From CAYWMD01 sp964458575 (GTDB lineage: Bacteria; Verrucomicrobiota; Verrucomicrobiia; Limisphaerales; JADLHS01): a stretch of 64,000 nt of DNA. Shown in pieces: positions 17,282 through 24,682 of the stretch; within the stretch, counting starts at the first letter, position 1, and every line of letters starts with the position of its first letter. The DNA lies in contig CAYWMD010000033.1 in assembly GCA_964458575.1 (NCBI GenBank), positions 1 through 64,000 of the forward strand. Direction: 5' to 3'. The notes under the pieces were generated by a model. It worked only from the letters and a program-made list of their open reading frames with translations. It was not told where the DNA came from and made no database searches. Both the position numbers and the translations under genes were made by a program.

Positions 17282-18228
17282 TGAACGCGGGAACATTACA
17301 TTTTAAGACCATCGCCCTCACCCCTGACCCCTCTCCCATCCGATGGGAGAGGGGAACAGCAGGCGAACGACTTCGTGTTTTCGGGCGCGCTTGCGGCTAT
17401 GGACGCGTTTCGTTTTTTTCAACCACCGTCCGGCGATTCTCCCTCTCCCATCGGATGGGAGAGGTCCGGGGTGAGGGTGAATCAGTAATCTGTCTGCCTG
17501 CCCGAACACATGCTTTCACCCTGCTCGAACTGCTCCTCGCGATTCTGGTCTTCGCCATCGTGCTCGGTGCGATTCATGTCGTATTCTTCAGCGCGCTCAA
17601 GCTGCGCAACCGGACGTCGGCAACCATCGAGCGTTCGCTGCCGTTGCAACAGGCGCTCGGCATTATCAAGCGCGACCTGGCCAATCTCGCCCCGCCCGGC
17701 GGCACTTTTTCCGTCGCCCTGCAAAGCACGCCGACGGTTTCGCCCACGGCGGGCGGAAGCACGAACAGCACGGGTGCCAGCAACCTGTCCGATTCGCAGG
17801 ATCGCGGCAACGGCCCGCAGTTTTACACCGCCGTCGCCGTCGTGGATGACAACGCGCCGTGGGGCGAAATCGAGCGCGTTTCGTATTACCTCGCGCAACC
17901 CACGAACAACACGCCCGGCATGGATCTTCACCGCTCGGTCACGCGCAATCTCTTGCCGGTGATGCAGAGCGATGCGGAAGATCAATTCCTGATGAGCGGC
18001 GTGGACAGCATCAAGTTCGAGTATTACGACGGCAACGACTGGCAGGACACGTGGGATTCGACGCAGACAGATTCGGCGACGGGGCTGGCGAACAATCTGC
18101 CGAGCGCCATCAAGGTCGAGTTGCAATTGCACCCGGAGAGCAACGTCAACGGCGTGCCCGCGCCCGTAGAATTCGTCGTGCCACTCATGGTCATGGCGCG
18201 AACCAACACTACTGCGACGATCGAATGA
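17278..18228 (+). CDS. gspJ: Minor pseudopilin GspJ with repeat-derived long leader
   Basis: The segment FTLLELLLAILVFAIVLGAI begins at base 17515 with Ala at -1; the C-terminal domain has IERVSYYLAQPTN, DSIKFEYYDGNDW and LPSAIKVELQLHP, all expected for GspJ. ATG 17278 overlaps the gspI stop as ATGA and gives 316 residues with a 79-residue leader that includes palindrome pair 17315-17478 in frame. The nearest start downstream is an ATG at 17455, inside the right arm, which would give a 20-residue leader (MGEVRGEGESVICLPARTHA). Either way part of the repeat is translated. Codons between the arm and the cleavage site include only a CTG as a weak start. Confidence 0.88.
   Translation: MMNAGTLHFKTIALTPDPSPIRWERGTAGERLRVFGRACGYGRVSFFSTTVRRFSLSHRMGEVRGEGESVICLPARTHAFTLLELLLAILVFAIVLGAIHVVFFSALKLRNRTSATIERSLPLQQALGIIKRDLANLAPPGGTFSVALQSTPTVSPTAGGSTNSTGASNLSDSQDRGNGPQFYTAVAVVDDNAPWGEIERVSYYLAQPTNNTPGMDLHRSVTRNLLPVMQSDAEDQFLMSGVDSIKFEYYDGNDWQDTWDSTQTDSATGLANNLPSAIKVELQLHPESNVNGVPAPVEFVVPLMVMARTNTTATIE
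17315..17478. repeat. REP-like palindrome pair, copy C (inside gspJ leader)
   Basis: Left arm 17315-17354 (CCCTCACCCCTGACCCCTCT, then CCCATC-CGATGGGAGAGGGG) and right arm 17439-17478 (CCCTCTCCCATCGGATGGGA, then GAGGTCCGGGGTGAGGG), inverted, with about 85 bp between. Confidence 0.9.
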
Positions 18229-19793
18229 AATTGCGCATGGACAACGAGAGGATTGCCGCCGGCAGTTTTTGTCGGACGGTTCTCCCTCACCCTGACCCTC
18301 TCCCGCTGGGAGAGGGAACAGTGCTTGTCCGTCTCTGGTGGCACGAAGATTTTTCTCCAAGCTCTGTCGCTCGAAATTCCAAGCGCCGGACGACGATTCC
18401 CCCTCTCCCAGCGGGAGAGGGCCGGGGTGAGGGAGAAGGGTGCGCAGTTCAAAACGCCCGCCCCCGTTCCCGCTCCCAAGACGGCTCGTTGCTCATCATT
18501 GTCCTGTGGATCGCGTTCGGATTGGTGGCGCTGACGCTTTACTTCGCCCACTCGATGAGCCTTGAGCTGCACGCGGCGGACAATCGCGTCGCCGCCATCG
18601 AGTCCAACCAGGCCATTGACGGCGCGGCGCGTTACCTGAGCAACATTCTGGCGACGGTCGCGTATCCGGGGGAGATGCCCGGTCCGGCGGAATTTGCCTG
18701 TGAAGCCGTGCCGGTCGGCGACGCGACGTTCTGGTTGATTGGCCGCAGCACGAACGATTGGGAAATCAACCTGACCAAACCCGCGTTCGGATTGGTGGAC
18801 GAGGCGTCGAAAATTAATCTCAACGCCCCGTGGCTAACCGCAACGATGATCGAATATCTGCCCGGCATGACGCCGCAGATCGCTGCGGCGATCATGGATT
18901 GGCGCGACGCGAACAGCGACGTTTCGGACAACGGCGCTGAGGATGAATCCTACAGCCGGCTCACGCAGCCCTACAAAACCAAGAATGCACCGTTTGAATC
19001 CGTGGAGGAGCTGCGCCTCGTCGCCGGCATGACGGCGGAGATTCTCTACGGCGAGGACGCGAATCTCAACGGGGTGCTTGATGCGAATGAAAATGATGCG
19101 GACGATGCCGCGCCCTACGACAATCGCGATGGCCGGCTCGATCCGGGGCTGATGGAATATTTCACGGTTTACAGCCGCGAGCCGGCGGTGGGCACGAACA
19201 TCAATTCGCAGGCGGAGATCCAGACCTTGCTCGAAAACACGCTCGGTCAATCGCGCGCCAACGAAATTCGCCGCCAGCTTTTCCCCGCCGGCCCGCCCCG
19301 CCCCATGACCAGTCTGCTTGAGTTTTATTTACGCGGCGGCTTCTCGGAGGACGAGTTCGCATTAATCGCCAATGATCTGACGGCGGCGACGAACGGTTTC
19401 GCGGAGGGCTTGGTGAACGTAAACACCGCGAGCCAGCCCGTTCTGGAATGTATTCCCGGCATCGGGACGGATTACGCGGCACAGTTGATTTCCTATCGCG
19501 AAGCCAATCCATCCAAGCTGGCCAGCGTGGCCTGGGTGGCCGACGCGATGGGCAGCGATACGAACGCGGTCACCGCCGGGCAATACATCACGACGCGCAG
19601 CTATCAATACTCGGCGGACATGGCGGCCGTGGGCCATCACAATCGCGGCTATCAACGCGTGCGGTTTGTTTTCGATACCAGCGAAGACGCGCCGCGCATC
19701 ATCCGCCGCCAGGATTTGACGCATCTGGGTTGGGCGCTGGGCAAGGATACGCGAACGGAACTGCTGGCTGCGGCAGGGAGGGAGGCCAGATGA
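18225..19793 (+). CDS. gspK: Pseudopilin GspK with repeat-derived long leader
   Basis: 522 residues from ATG 18225, which overlaps the gspJ stop as ATGA. The hydrophobic segment DGSLLIIVLWIAFGLVAL starts near residue 86 and lacks the +5 Glu, as is normal for GspK. The large C-terminal domain has the GspK signature: DEASKINLNAPW, an inserted subdomain, GLVNVNTASQPVLECIPGIG and LISYREANP. The first about 86 residues, MKLRMDNERIAAGSF onward, run through palindrome pair 18284-18434. There is no ATG, GTG, TTG or CTG in frame between the right arm and the hydrophobic segment, so the repeat must be translated. GspK caps the pseudopilus tip with H, I and J. Confidence 0.9.
   Translation: MKLRMDNERIAAGSFCRTVLPHPDPLPLGEGTVLVRLWWHEDFSPSSVARNSKRRTTIPPLPAGEGRGEGEGCAVQNARPRSRSQDGSLLIIVLWIAFGLVALTLYFAHSMSLELHAADNRVAAIESNQAIDGAARYLSNILATVAYPGEMPGPAEFACEAVPVGDATFWLIGRSTNDWEINLTKPAFGLVDEASKINLNAPWLTATMIEYLPGMTPQIAAAIMDWRDANSDVSDNGAEDESYSRLTQPYKTKNAPFESVEELRLVAGMTAEILYGEDANLNGVLDANENDADDAAPYDNRDGRLDPGLMEYFTVYSREPAVGTNINSQAEIQTLLENTLGQSRANEIRRQLFPAGPPRPMTSLLEFYLRGGFSEDEFALIANDLTAATNGFAEGLVNVNTASQPVLECIPGIGTDYAAQLISYREANPSKLASVAWVADAMGSDTNAVTAGQYITTRSYQYSADMAAVGHHNRGYQRVRFVFDTSEDAPRIIRRQDLTHLGWALGKDTRTELLAAAGREAR
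18284..18434. repeat. REP-like palindrome pair, copy D (inside gspK leader)
   Basis: Left arm 18284-18316 (CCCTCACCCTGACCCTCTCC, then CGCTGGGAGAGGG) and right arm 18400-18434 (CCCTCTCCCAGCGGGAGAGG, then GCCGGGGTGAGGG), inverted. Confidence 0.9.
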
Positions 19794-20044
19794 ACACGAA
19801 CACCAGAATCGAATTCAAACGATGGCAGATTCTGCCGCCGCTCTCCCTCACCCCGGCCCTCTCCCGCCGGGAGAGGGAGAATCGTGTTCAGTCTCCCGAC
19901 GAAACGGAGCCCGGCGATAGCAGGATGATTCTTGAACAAACAAGGAACACCCGCCTGCTCTTCCCTCTCCCTCAGGGAGAGGGTCAGGGTGAGGGTGAGT
20001 TTCGCGCAAACGCTCCTACGAAAACAATTTCCCAACAACCATGA
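19790..20044 (+). CDS. 84-codon ORF made largely of a REP pair, coupled to gspK and gspL
   Basis: Starts at ATG 19790, overlapping the gspK stop as ATGA, with a strong GGGAGGGAGG Shine-Dalgarno just upstream. It ends at 20044, overlapping the gspL start as ATGA. The N-terminus MNTNTRIEFKRWQILP and the C-terminus FRANAPTKTISQQP are repeat-free; the rest is translated palindrome pair 19845-19997 plus its spacer. No family resemblance. It may be the old 5' end of gspL separated by a repeat insertion, a small peptide translated only to couple ribosomes from gspK to gspL, or non-functional. The double coupling is seen directly; function is unknown. Confidence 0.45.
   Translation: MNTNTRIEFKRWQILPPLSLTPALSRRERENRVQSPDETEPGDSRMILEQTRNTRLLFPLPQGEGQGEGEFRANAPTKTISQQP
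19845..19997. repeat. REP-like palindrome pair, copy E (gspK-gspL junction)
   Basis: Left arm 19845-19880 (CCCTCACCCCGGCCCTCTCC, then CGCCGGGAGAGGG) and right arm 19962-19997 (CCCTCTCCCTCAGGGAGAGG, then GTCAGGGTGAGGG), inverted. Confidence 0.9.
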
Positions 20045-21489
20045 TTGACCTGAAACAACTGGACAAGCTGTTCCAACGGCAACCCGGCAGTTCGCTGCTC
20101 GGCCTGTCGTTCGACGGCAGCCGCCTCGAAGGCGTGTGGGTTCGCCGGACCAACGGTTCGGTGCAGATCAAGAAAGCGTTCGTCGCGTCGCTCTCCCTCG
20201 ATCCGCTCACCGCCGAAGTCGAGCTGGCGGGTCGCGAAATCCGCAAGCAGCTCGACGCCGAACAGATTCGCGAGCGCTGGTGCGCGGTGTGCCTGCCGTT
20301 GAGCTGGGCGCTCACGCTCACGGTCAAGCTGCCGGAGATTCCCGAGGAAGATGTTCCCGATTTCCTGCAAATCGAAGCCGAGCGGGGCTTTCCCTACGGG
20401 CCGGATGAGTTGCTGCTGGCTCATTCGCGTTTCAACGCGGGCCGCGCGGAAAAGTTTGCGACGCTGGTGGGTGTTCCGCGTGAACACGTCACGCGATTGG
20501 AAGCGGTGTTGCGCGCGGCGCAATTGCGACCCGTCACATTTTCCATCGGCTTGACCGCGCTCCAACCAGCCGATGCGGCGGAGGAAGGCGCGCTGGCACT
20601 GCTGCCGGGCGAAACCAGCGTGGCGATGCAGATTGCGTCGGGTGGTGGCGTGGTGAACCTGCGCACGCTCGACGGCGCGTATGAACAGGTCGGCGCGGGC
20701 CGCGAATTGCAAACCGACCACATCGCGCGCGAACTCCGCATCACGCTCGGCCAGTTGCCGCACGAAGTCCGCGAGGCCATGAACCGCGTGCGGGTCCTTG
20801 GCCGCAACGAAGCCGCCACCGAACTGGTCGAGCAGTTGCGCGAGGCGGCGGCGGAGTGGGGATTGAAGGTTGAACACGTTCGTGATCACGCAGCCACCGA
20901 GTTCGACCTGCGGCTGCCCGCCGGCACGGCAATTTCCGGCGCGTTCAGCCTGGCGGTGCGACAACTGGCGGGCCGGGGCGGGATGGAGTTTCTCCCGCCG
21001 CGCATCAGCCCGTTGACCCGGTTCGCGGAGAAGTATTCGTCCGGCAAACTGGCGTATGCCGGGATGGCTGCCGGCGCCGTGGCGTTGATCGTGTTGCTCG
21101 CGTTTTTTGTTCAACAAATTGTTTTGTGGCACTGGGAGGCGAAGTGGAAGGGCATGGAGAAGCCGGTGATTGAACTGTCGCAGATTCGCGACCAGATTCG
21201 CCGGTATCGTCCGTGGTTCGACCCGTCGGTCCGGACGTTGAGCATTTTGAAGCGGCTCACGGAGGCGTTCCCGCAGGATGGCGCGGTGTCGGCCAAGACC
21301 ATCGAACTGCGCGAGCCGGCGCGGGTCACGTGCTCCGGCACGGCGCGCAATCGCGAGGCGCTCATCAAGGCGCTCGACCAGTTGCGCGCGGCGAAAGAGA
21401 TTTCCGATGTGCATATCGAAATGACGCGCGGCAACACGCCGCTGGAATTCACGTTTAACTTCCAATGGGGAGGCCCGGGCGGATCATGA
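20041..21489 (+). CDS. gspL: GspL-like protein (PilM/PilN-type inner-membrane platform)
   Basis: 482 residues from ATG 20041. The N-terminal about 320 residues have the actin-like fold seen in GspL/PilM (LGLSFDGSRLEGVWV, WCAVCLPLSWALTLTVKLPE, DVPDFLQIEAERGFPYG). One membrane helix is near 338-365 (AGAVALIVLLAFFVQQIVLW), then a periplasmic ferredoxin-like PilN/GspL domain with ILKRLTEAFPQDGAVSAK and ALIKALDQLRAAKEI. GspL links GspE to the inner-membrane platform and GspM. Its stop overlaps the start of the next gene (ATGA). The single polypeptide covering PilM-like and PilN-like parts favours GspL over separate pilus genes. Confidence 0.85.
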   Translation: MIDLKQLDKLFQRQPGSSLLGLSFDGSRLEGVWVRRTNGSVQIKKAFVASLSLDPLTAEVELAGREIRKQLDAEQIRERWCAVCLPLSWALTLTVKLPEIPEEDVPDFLQIEAERGFPYGPDELLLAHSRFNAGRAEKFATLVGVPREHVTRLEAVLRAAQLRPVTFSIGLTALQPADAAEEGALALLPGETSVAMQIASGGGVVNLRTLDGAYEQVGAGRELQTDHIARELRITLGQLPHEVREAMNRVRVLGRNEAATELVEQLREAAAEWGLKVEHVRDHAATEFDLRLPAGTAISGAFSLAVRQLAGRGGMEFLPPRISPLTRFAEKYSSGKLAYAGMAAGAVALIVLLAFFVQQIVLWHWEAKWKGMEKPVIELSQIRDQIRRYRPWFDPSVRTLSILKRLTEAFPQDGAVSAKTIELREPARVTCSGTARNREALIKALDQLRAAKEISDVHIEMTRGNTPLEFTFNFQWGGPGGS

Positions 21490-22028
21490 ACCTGAACAAA
21501 CGCCAACAACTCCTGGCCATCCTCGCCATCGTGGCGGTGGGATTTTTCATCGCCGACAAACTGGTGTTCACGCCGCTGACCAACAGTTGGAAGGCGCGGG
21601 CGGAGCGCATTGCGAAATTGAAGAAGGACGTGCATGACGGCGACGAAACGTTGAAGCGCGAACGGGCGTTGCGCGAGCAGTGGACGACGATGAGCACGAA
21701 CACGCTGCCCGTCTCGAAACCGGAGGCGGAAAGCCGGATGCTCAAGGCGTTTGAACGCTGGTCGCAGGCCGGGGGCGTGTCGGTGAGTTCCATCCGGCCG
21801 CAATGGAAGGAAGCCGAGGACGATTACAAAACCCTGGAGTGCCGGGCGGACGTGGCGGGTAGTTTGTCCGCCATCTCGCGTTTCCTGTTTCAAATCGAAC
21901 GCGATCCCATGGGCGTGAAGGTGGACTCGATGGAGATGACTGCCCGCGACAACAACGGTTCGCAATTGGCGCTGGTCCTGCAGGTCAGCGGTTTGCTTTT
22001 GAACCCGCCAAAACAAACCCGCAAATGA
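21486..22028 (+). CDS. gspM: GspM/PilO-like inner-membrane protein
   Basis: 180 residues from ATG 21486 (MNLNKRQQLLAIL), coupled to the previous gene by ATGA. There is one N-terminal membrane helix (residues about 8-26, LLAILAIVAVGFFIADKL), a short coiled coil rich in Arg and Lys, then a periplasmic ferredoxin-like domain with VSSIRPQWKEAEDDYKTLEC and ISRFLFQIERDPMGVKVDSM, which is the pattern of PilO/GspM. It would pair with the GspL-like protein in the inner membrane. Assignment is by size, topology and position; sequence conservation in this family is low. Confidence 0.75.
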   Translation: MNLNKRQQLLAILAIVAVGFFIADKLVFTPLTNSWKARAERIAKLKKDVHDGDETLKRERALREQWTTMSTNTLPVSKPEAESRMLKAFERWSQAGGVSVSSIRPQWKEAEDDYKTLECRADVAGSLSAISRFLFQIERDPMGVKVDSMEMTARDNNGSQLALVLQVSGLLLNPPKQTRK

Positions 22029-22882
22029 ACATTCCAAACCCAACCCGGATGTGCGAGCGTTGCGTCATGAATGCGACGGGGTTCAGCGCGAGCGCCTTGA
22101 GCTGCGGGATCGGATTGATGGTGTTCGCGGTCACCGGGCATCCCGTGATGGCCGAAACCACCAATGCACCCGCAACTTCGAACGCACCCGCCCCGGCGAC
22201 CGCCGTGTCAAACGCGATCGAGGCCATTTCACGCTCCACGGAAACTGCCGCCGCGGCGCCGTCCACGGCGAGCGGTCTGAATGAGTCCACGTTTCGCATC
22301 ATCGCGGATCGAAACATCTTCAACGCGAATCGCTCGGGCGGGCCGGTGCGCGCGTCGTCCTCGCGCCGCCCGAGCCGCGTCGAAAGTTTCACGCTGGTCG
22401 GCACGATGGCGTATGAAAAGGGCGCGTTCGCCTTCTTCAATGGCTCGAATTCGGAATTTACCAAGGCCATCAAGGCGGGCGGTATCATTGGGGGCCACAA
22501 GGTGGCAGACGTGCTGGCCGGCGGGGTGAAGCTGGAGGCGGATGGAAAGCTGCTGGACCTGCCCGTCGGCTCCAGCATGCGACGCGAAGACGAGGGGGCG
22601 TGGCATGTGGGCGAGGGCGTCATATCGGCTGGCGGAACGAGCTATGCCGCCAATCGCGAGAACGGCGTTGCCAGCCGGTCCAGCCGCGGCGATTCGAGCA
22701 GCCGTAACGGCCGGTCCTCGTCCGAAACCGCCCCGAACAACGCGAACCCGAATGCCGATGAGATTCGGAAAGAAGAAAAGCGAGAGGAAAAGGAAATCAA
22801 GAAAGAGTTGAAGCAGGACTCCAAAGCGGAGGCCGACCTGCTCAAGCGAATGATGGAACGTCGAGAAAAGGAAAACCCATGA
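22025..22882 (+). CDS. GspC/PilP-like periplasmic linker protein
   Basis: 285 residues, coupled on both sides by ATGA overlaps. An N-terminal hydrophobic stretch (about 24-44, ALSCGIGLMVFAVTGHPVMA) serves as signal or anchor, followed by an Ala/Pro/Thr-rich linker. The block FRIIADRNIFNANR, then ESFTLVGTMAYEKGAFAFF, and VADVLAGGVKLEADGKLLDL resemble the homology region of GspC, which bridges the platform and the secretin. No PDZ domain follows; instead the C-terminus is a highly charged helix (RKEEKREEKEIKKELKQ). Position right before the secretin genes supports the call. PilP is the alternative, as PilP has the same fold and partner. Confidence 0.7.
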   Translation: MNIPNPTRMCERCVMNATGFSASALSCGIGLMVFAVTGHPVMAETTNAPATSNAPAPATAVSNAIEAISRSTETAAAAPSTASGLNESTFRIIADRNIFNANRSGGPVRASSSRRPSRVESFTLVGTMAYEKGAFAFFNGSNSEFTKAIKAGGIIGGHKVADVLAGGVKLEADGKLLDLPVGSSMRREDEGAWHVGEGVISAGGTSYAANRENGVASRSSRGDSSSRNGRSSSETAPNNANPNADEIRKEEKREEKEIKKELKQDSKAEADLLKRMMERREKENP

Positions 22883-24648
22883 AAACATTTATGCAAAAAT
22901 CCCTGATCGCCGTCCTCGCGCTGGCCGCTTTGGTGGCGGCGCGGGCGCAGCAAGAGCAGCGGCAACCTGCGGACGACGCGGTTCCGGTGACCCTCCCCAC
23001 GGTGGCGGCGACCGAGGATGAAACCGGCAGCGAAGCAGCCGAACAGCAACAACAAGCCGTGAGCCAGTTGATCCAGGCCGTGGTGGACGCCGCGGCGCAG
23101 GGCACCAATGGCGAACAATCGGTCGAGGGCGAGATGGAGCAGCCCGGCGAGCGCGGGGGCCGACGGCCCATCCGCGGCCAGGGCACGCGCGGCACGACCG
23201 GTTCGGGCACCAACGCGATTTCCCTCAGCGCCTTCGTGGCGCAACAGGCCACCAACCACACGGCGGGCGCGACCCAGATGCTGCGGCTGAATTTCCGCAA
23301 CGCGCCCTTGAGCATGGTGCTGGACTATTTGAGCGACGCGGCGGGCTTCACCATTAGCGCCAATTCCAAGGTGGATTTGAAAGGAACAATCACAGTCTGG
23401 TCGAACCGTCCGGTGACTCGCGACGAGGCCATTCGCATTCTCGACGAATCGCTCACGGCCAGCGGTTACGGCGCGACCGTGGAGGGGAATTTGCTCAACG
23501 TGTTCGTGGTGGACGCGACCAACACCAGGATCATCGCCGGCATTCCGAACAACGACTACACGAACATTCCCGCGACCAAGGAAATGGTGACGCAGATTGT
23601 CTATGTTCACAACGTGGAAGCGGCGCAGTTGATCACCTCGCTCCAGCCGCTCATGCCGTCGGGCACGAGTATGACGGCCAACCAGGGCGCCAATGCGATC
23701 GTGATCACCGACACCAAGACCAACATCCGGCGCATGGCGCAATTGGTGAAGGCACTGGACACCGCCAGTGTGAGCGCCGCCAGCGTGGAAGTGTTTCCGT
23801 TGAAACACGCGGACGCCACCGCCATGGCCCAGGTGGTGAATCAGTTGTTTCAAGGCGATTCGAGCAGCAGCCGCTCGAGCACACCTGGTTTTCCGTTCTT
23901 CCCCGGTGGTTTCCCCGGCCGGGACCGCGGCAGTTCGCGAGGCGATAGTTCGGGCAGTACCCAGGCGGGCCGCATGGCGGCATCGAAGGTCATCGCCGTC
24001 GCGGACGACCGCAGCAATTCGCTCGTGGTGAGCGCCTCCCAAGACCAGATGGCCCTGGTCCGCGACCTGGTGGAGGACATGGACGTGGACGTGGACGAAC
24101 TGACGGAAGTGCGGGTGTTCCGGTTGCAGTACGCCGACCCGCAGGAAACCGCGGATCAAATCGCGAACTTGTTCCCGGACCCGACCACCCAGCAGACCGC
24201 GAGCAGCCGGTCCAGCCGGTTCAGCGGCCCGTTTCCGGTGTTCCGCGACCGCAGCAGCAGCGGGAATTCCGCGAATCAAAGCACCCGCAAAACCGTCGAG
24301 GCCCGCGTGACGGCCGTGCCGGACCCGCGCACCGGATCGGTGATTGTCACCGCCTCCCACGACATGATGACGCAGATCGCCAATATTATCGCCGAACTGG
24401 ACTCCGATCCGGCGAAGAAAAAGAAGGTGTACGTCATCAAGGTGGAAAACCGCGACCCGCAGGACGTGGTGGAAGAATTGCAGAGCGTCATCTCCACCGA
24501 CAGCAGCGGCAGTTTCAACAACTCGCGCTCGACGCTCCAGCAATCCGGCAGCCAGTTGAATACGCGCCAGCAGAACAACCTCCGGAATCAGGGCAGCACC
24601 GCCGGTTCGAGCATGAATAATTCTTCCCGCAGCCGGTCGTCGCCCTGA
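22879..24648 (+). CDS. Secretin periplasmic N-domain protein (first half of a split GspD)
   Basis: 589 residues with a signal peptide (LIAVLALAALVAARA-QQ). Secretin N-type domains follow in order: an N0-like block (about 133-210, LRLNFRNAPLSMVLDYLSDA), then three repeats of the pattern V..FPLKHADA...VVNQLF followed by IAVADDRSNSLVVSAS (about 235-515), then a half domain KVYVIKVENRDPQDVVEELQ. The protein then ends in a Ser/Asn/Gln-rich tail. There is no pore domain. The gene overlaps the GspC-like gene by ATGA, and the pore-forming partner begins 34 bp downstream. It would occupy the periplasm between the platform and the outer-membrane ring. Ser-rich insertions within domains are unusually long. 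Confidence 0.85.
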   Translation: MKTFMQKSLIAVLALAALVAARAQQEQRQPADDAVPVTLPTVAATEDETGSEAAEQQQQAVSQLIQAVVDAAAQGTNGEQSVEGEMEQPGERGGRRPIRGQGTRGTTGSGTNAISLSAFVAQQATNHTAGATQMLRLNFRNAPLSMVLDYLSDAAGFTISANSKVDLKGTITVWSNRPVTRDEAIRILDESLTASGYGATVEGNLLNVFVVDATNTRIIAGIPNNDYTNIPATKEMVTQIVYVHNVEAAQLITSLQPLMPSGTSMTANQGANAIVITDTKTNIRRMAQLVKALDTASVSAASVEVFPLKHADATAMAQVVNQLFQGDSSSSRSSTPGFPFFPGGFPGRDRGSSRGDSSGSTQAGRMAASKVIAVADDRSNSLVVSASQDQMALVRDLVEDMDVDVDELTEVRVFRLQYADPQETADQIANLFPDPTTQQTASSRSSRFSGPFPVFRDRSSSGNSANQSTRKTVEARVTAVPDPRTGSVIVTASHDMMTQIANIIAELDSDPAKKKKVYVIKVENRDPQDVVEELQSVISTDSSGSFNNSRSTLQQSGSQLNTRQQNNLRNQGSTAGSSMNNSSRSRSSP

Positions 24649-24682
24649 GGCAATGTCAACGGAAACATTCTGAACCATCCCA

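Noticed and set aside
16129..19997. Palindrome pairs as inverted repeats of small insertion sequences (MITEs)
   Set aside because: No target-site duplications were recognised, each arm is itself a hairpin, and spacers are not conserved; REP/BIME-like fits better.
24649..24682. Split secretin as a sequencing frameshift
   Set aside because: The downstream ORF has its own start and complete signal peptide, and the upstream ORF ends in a Ser-rich tail, so separate genes are more likely.
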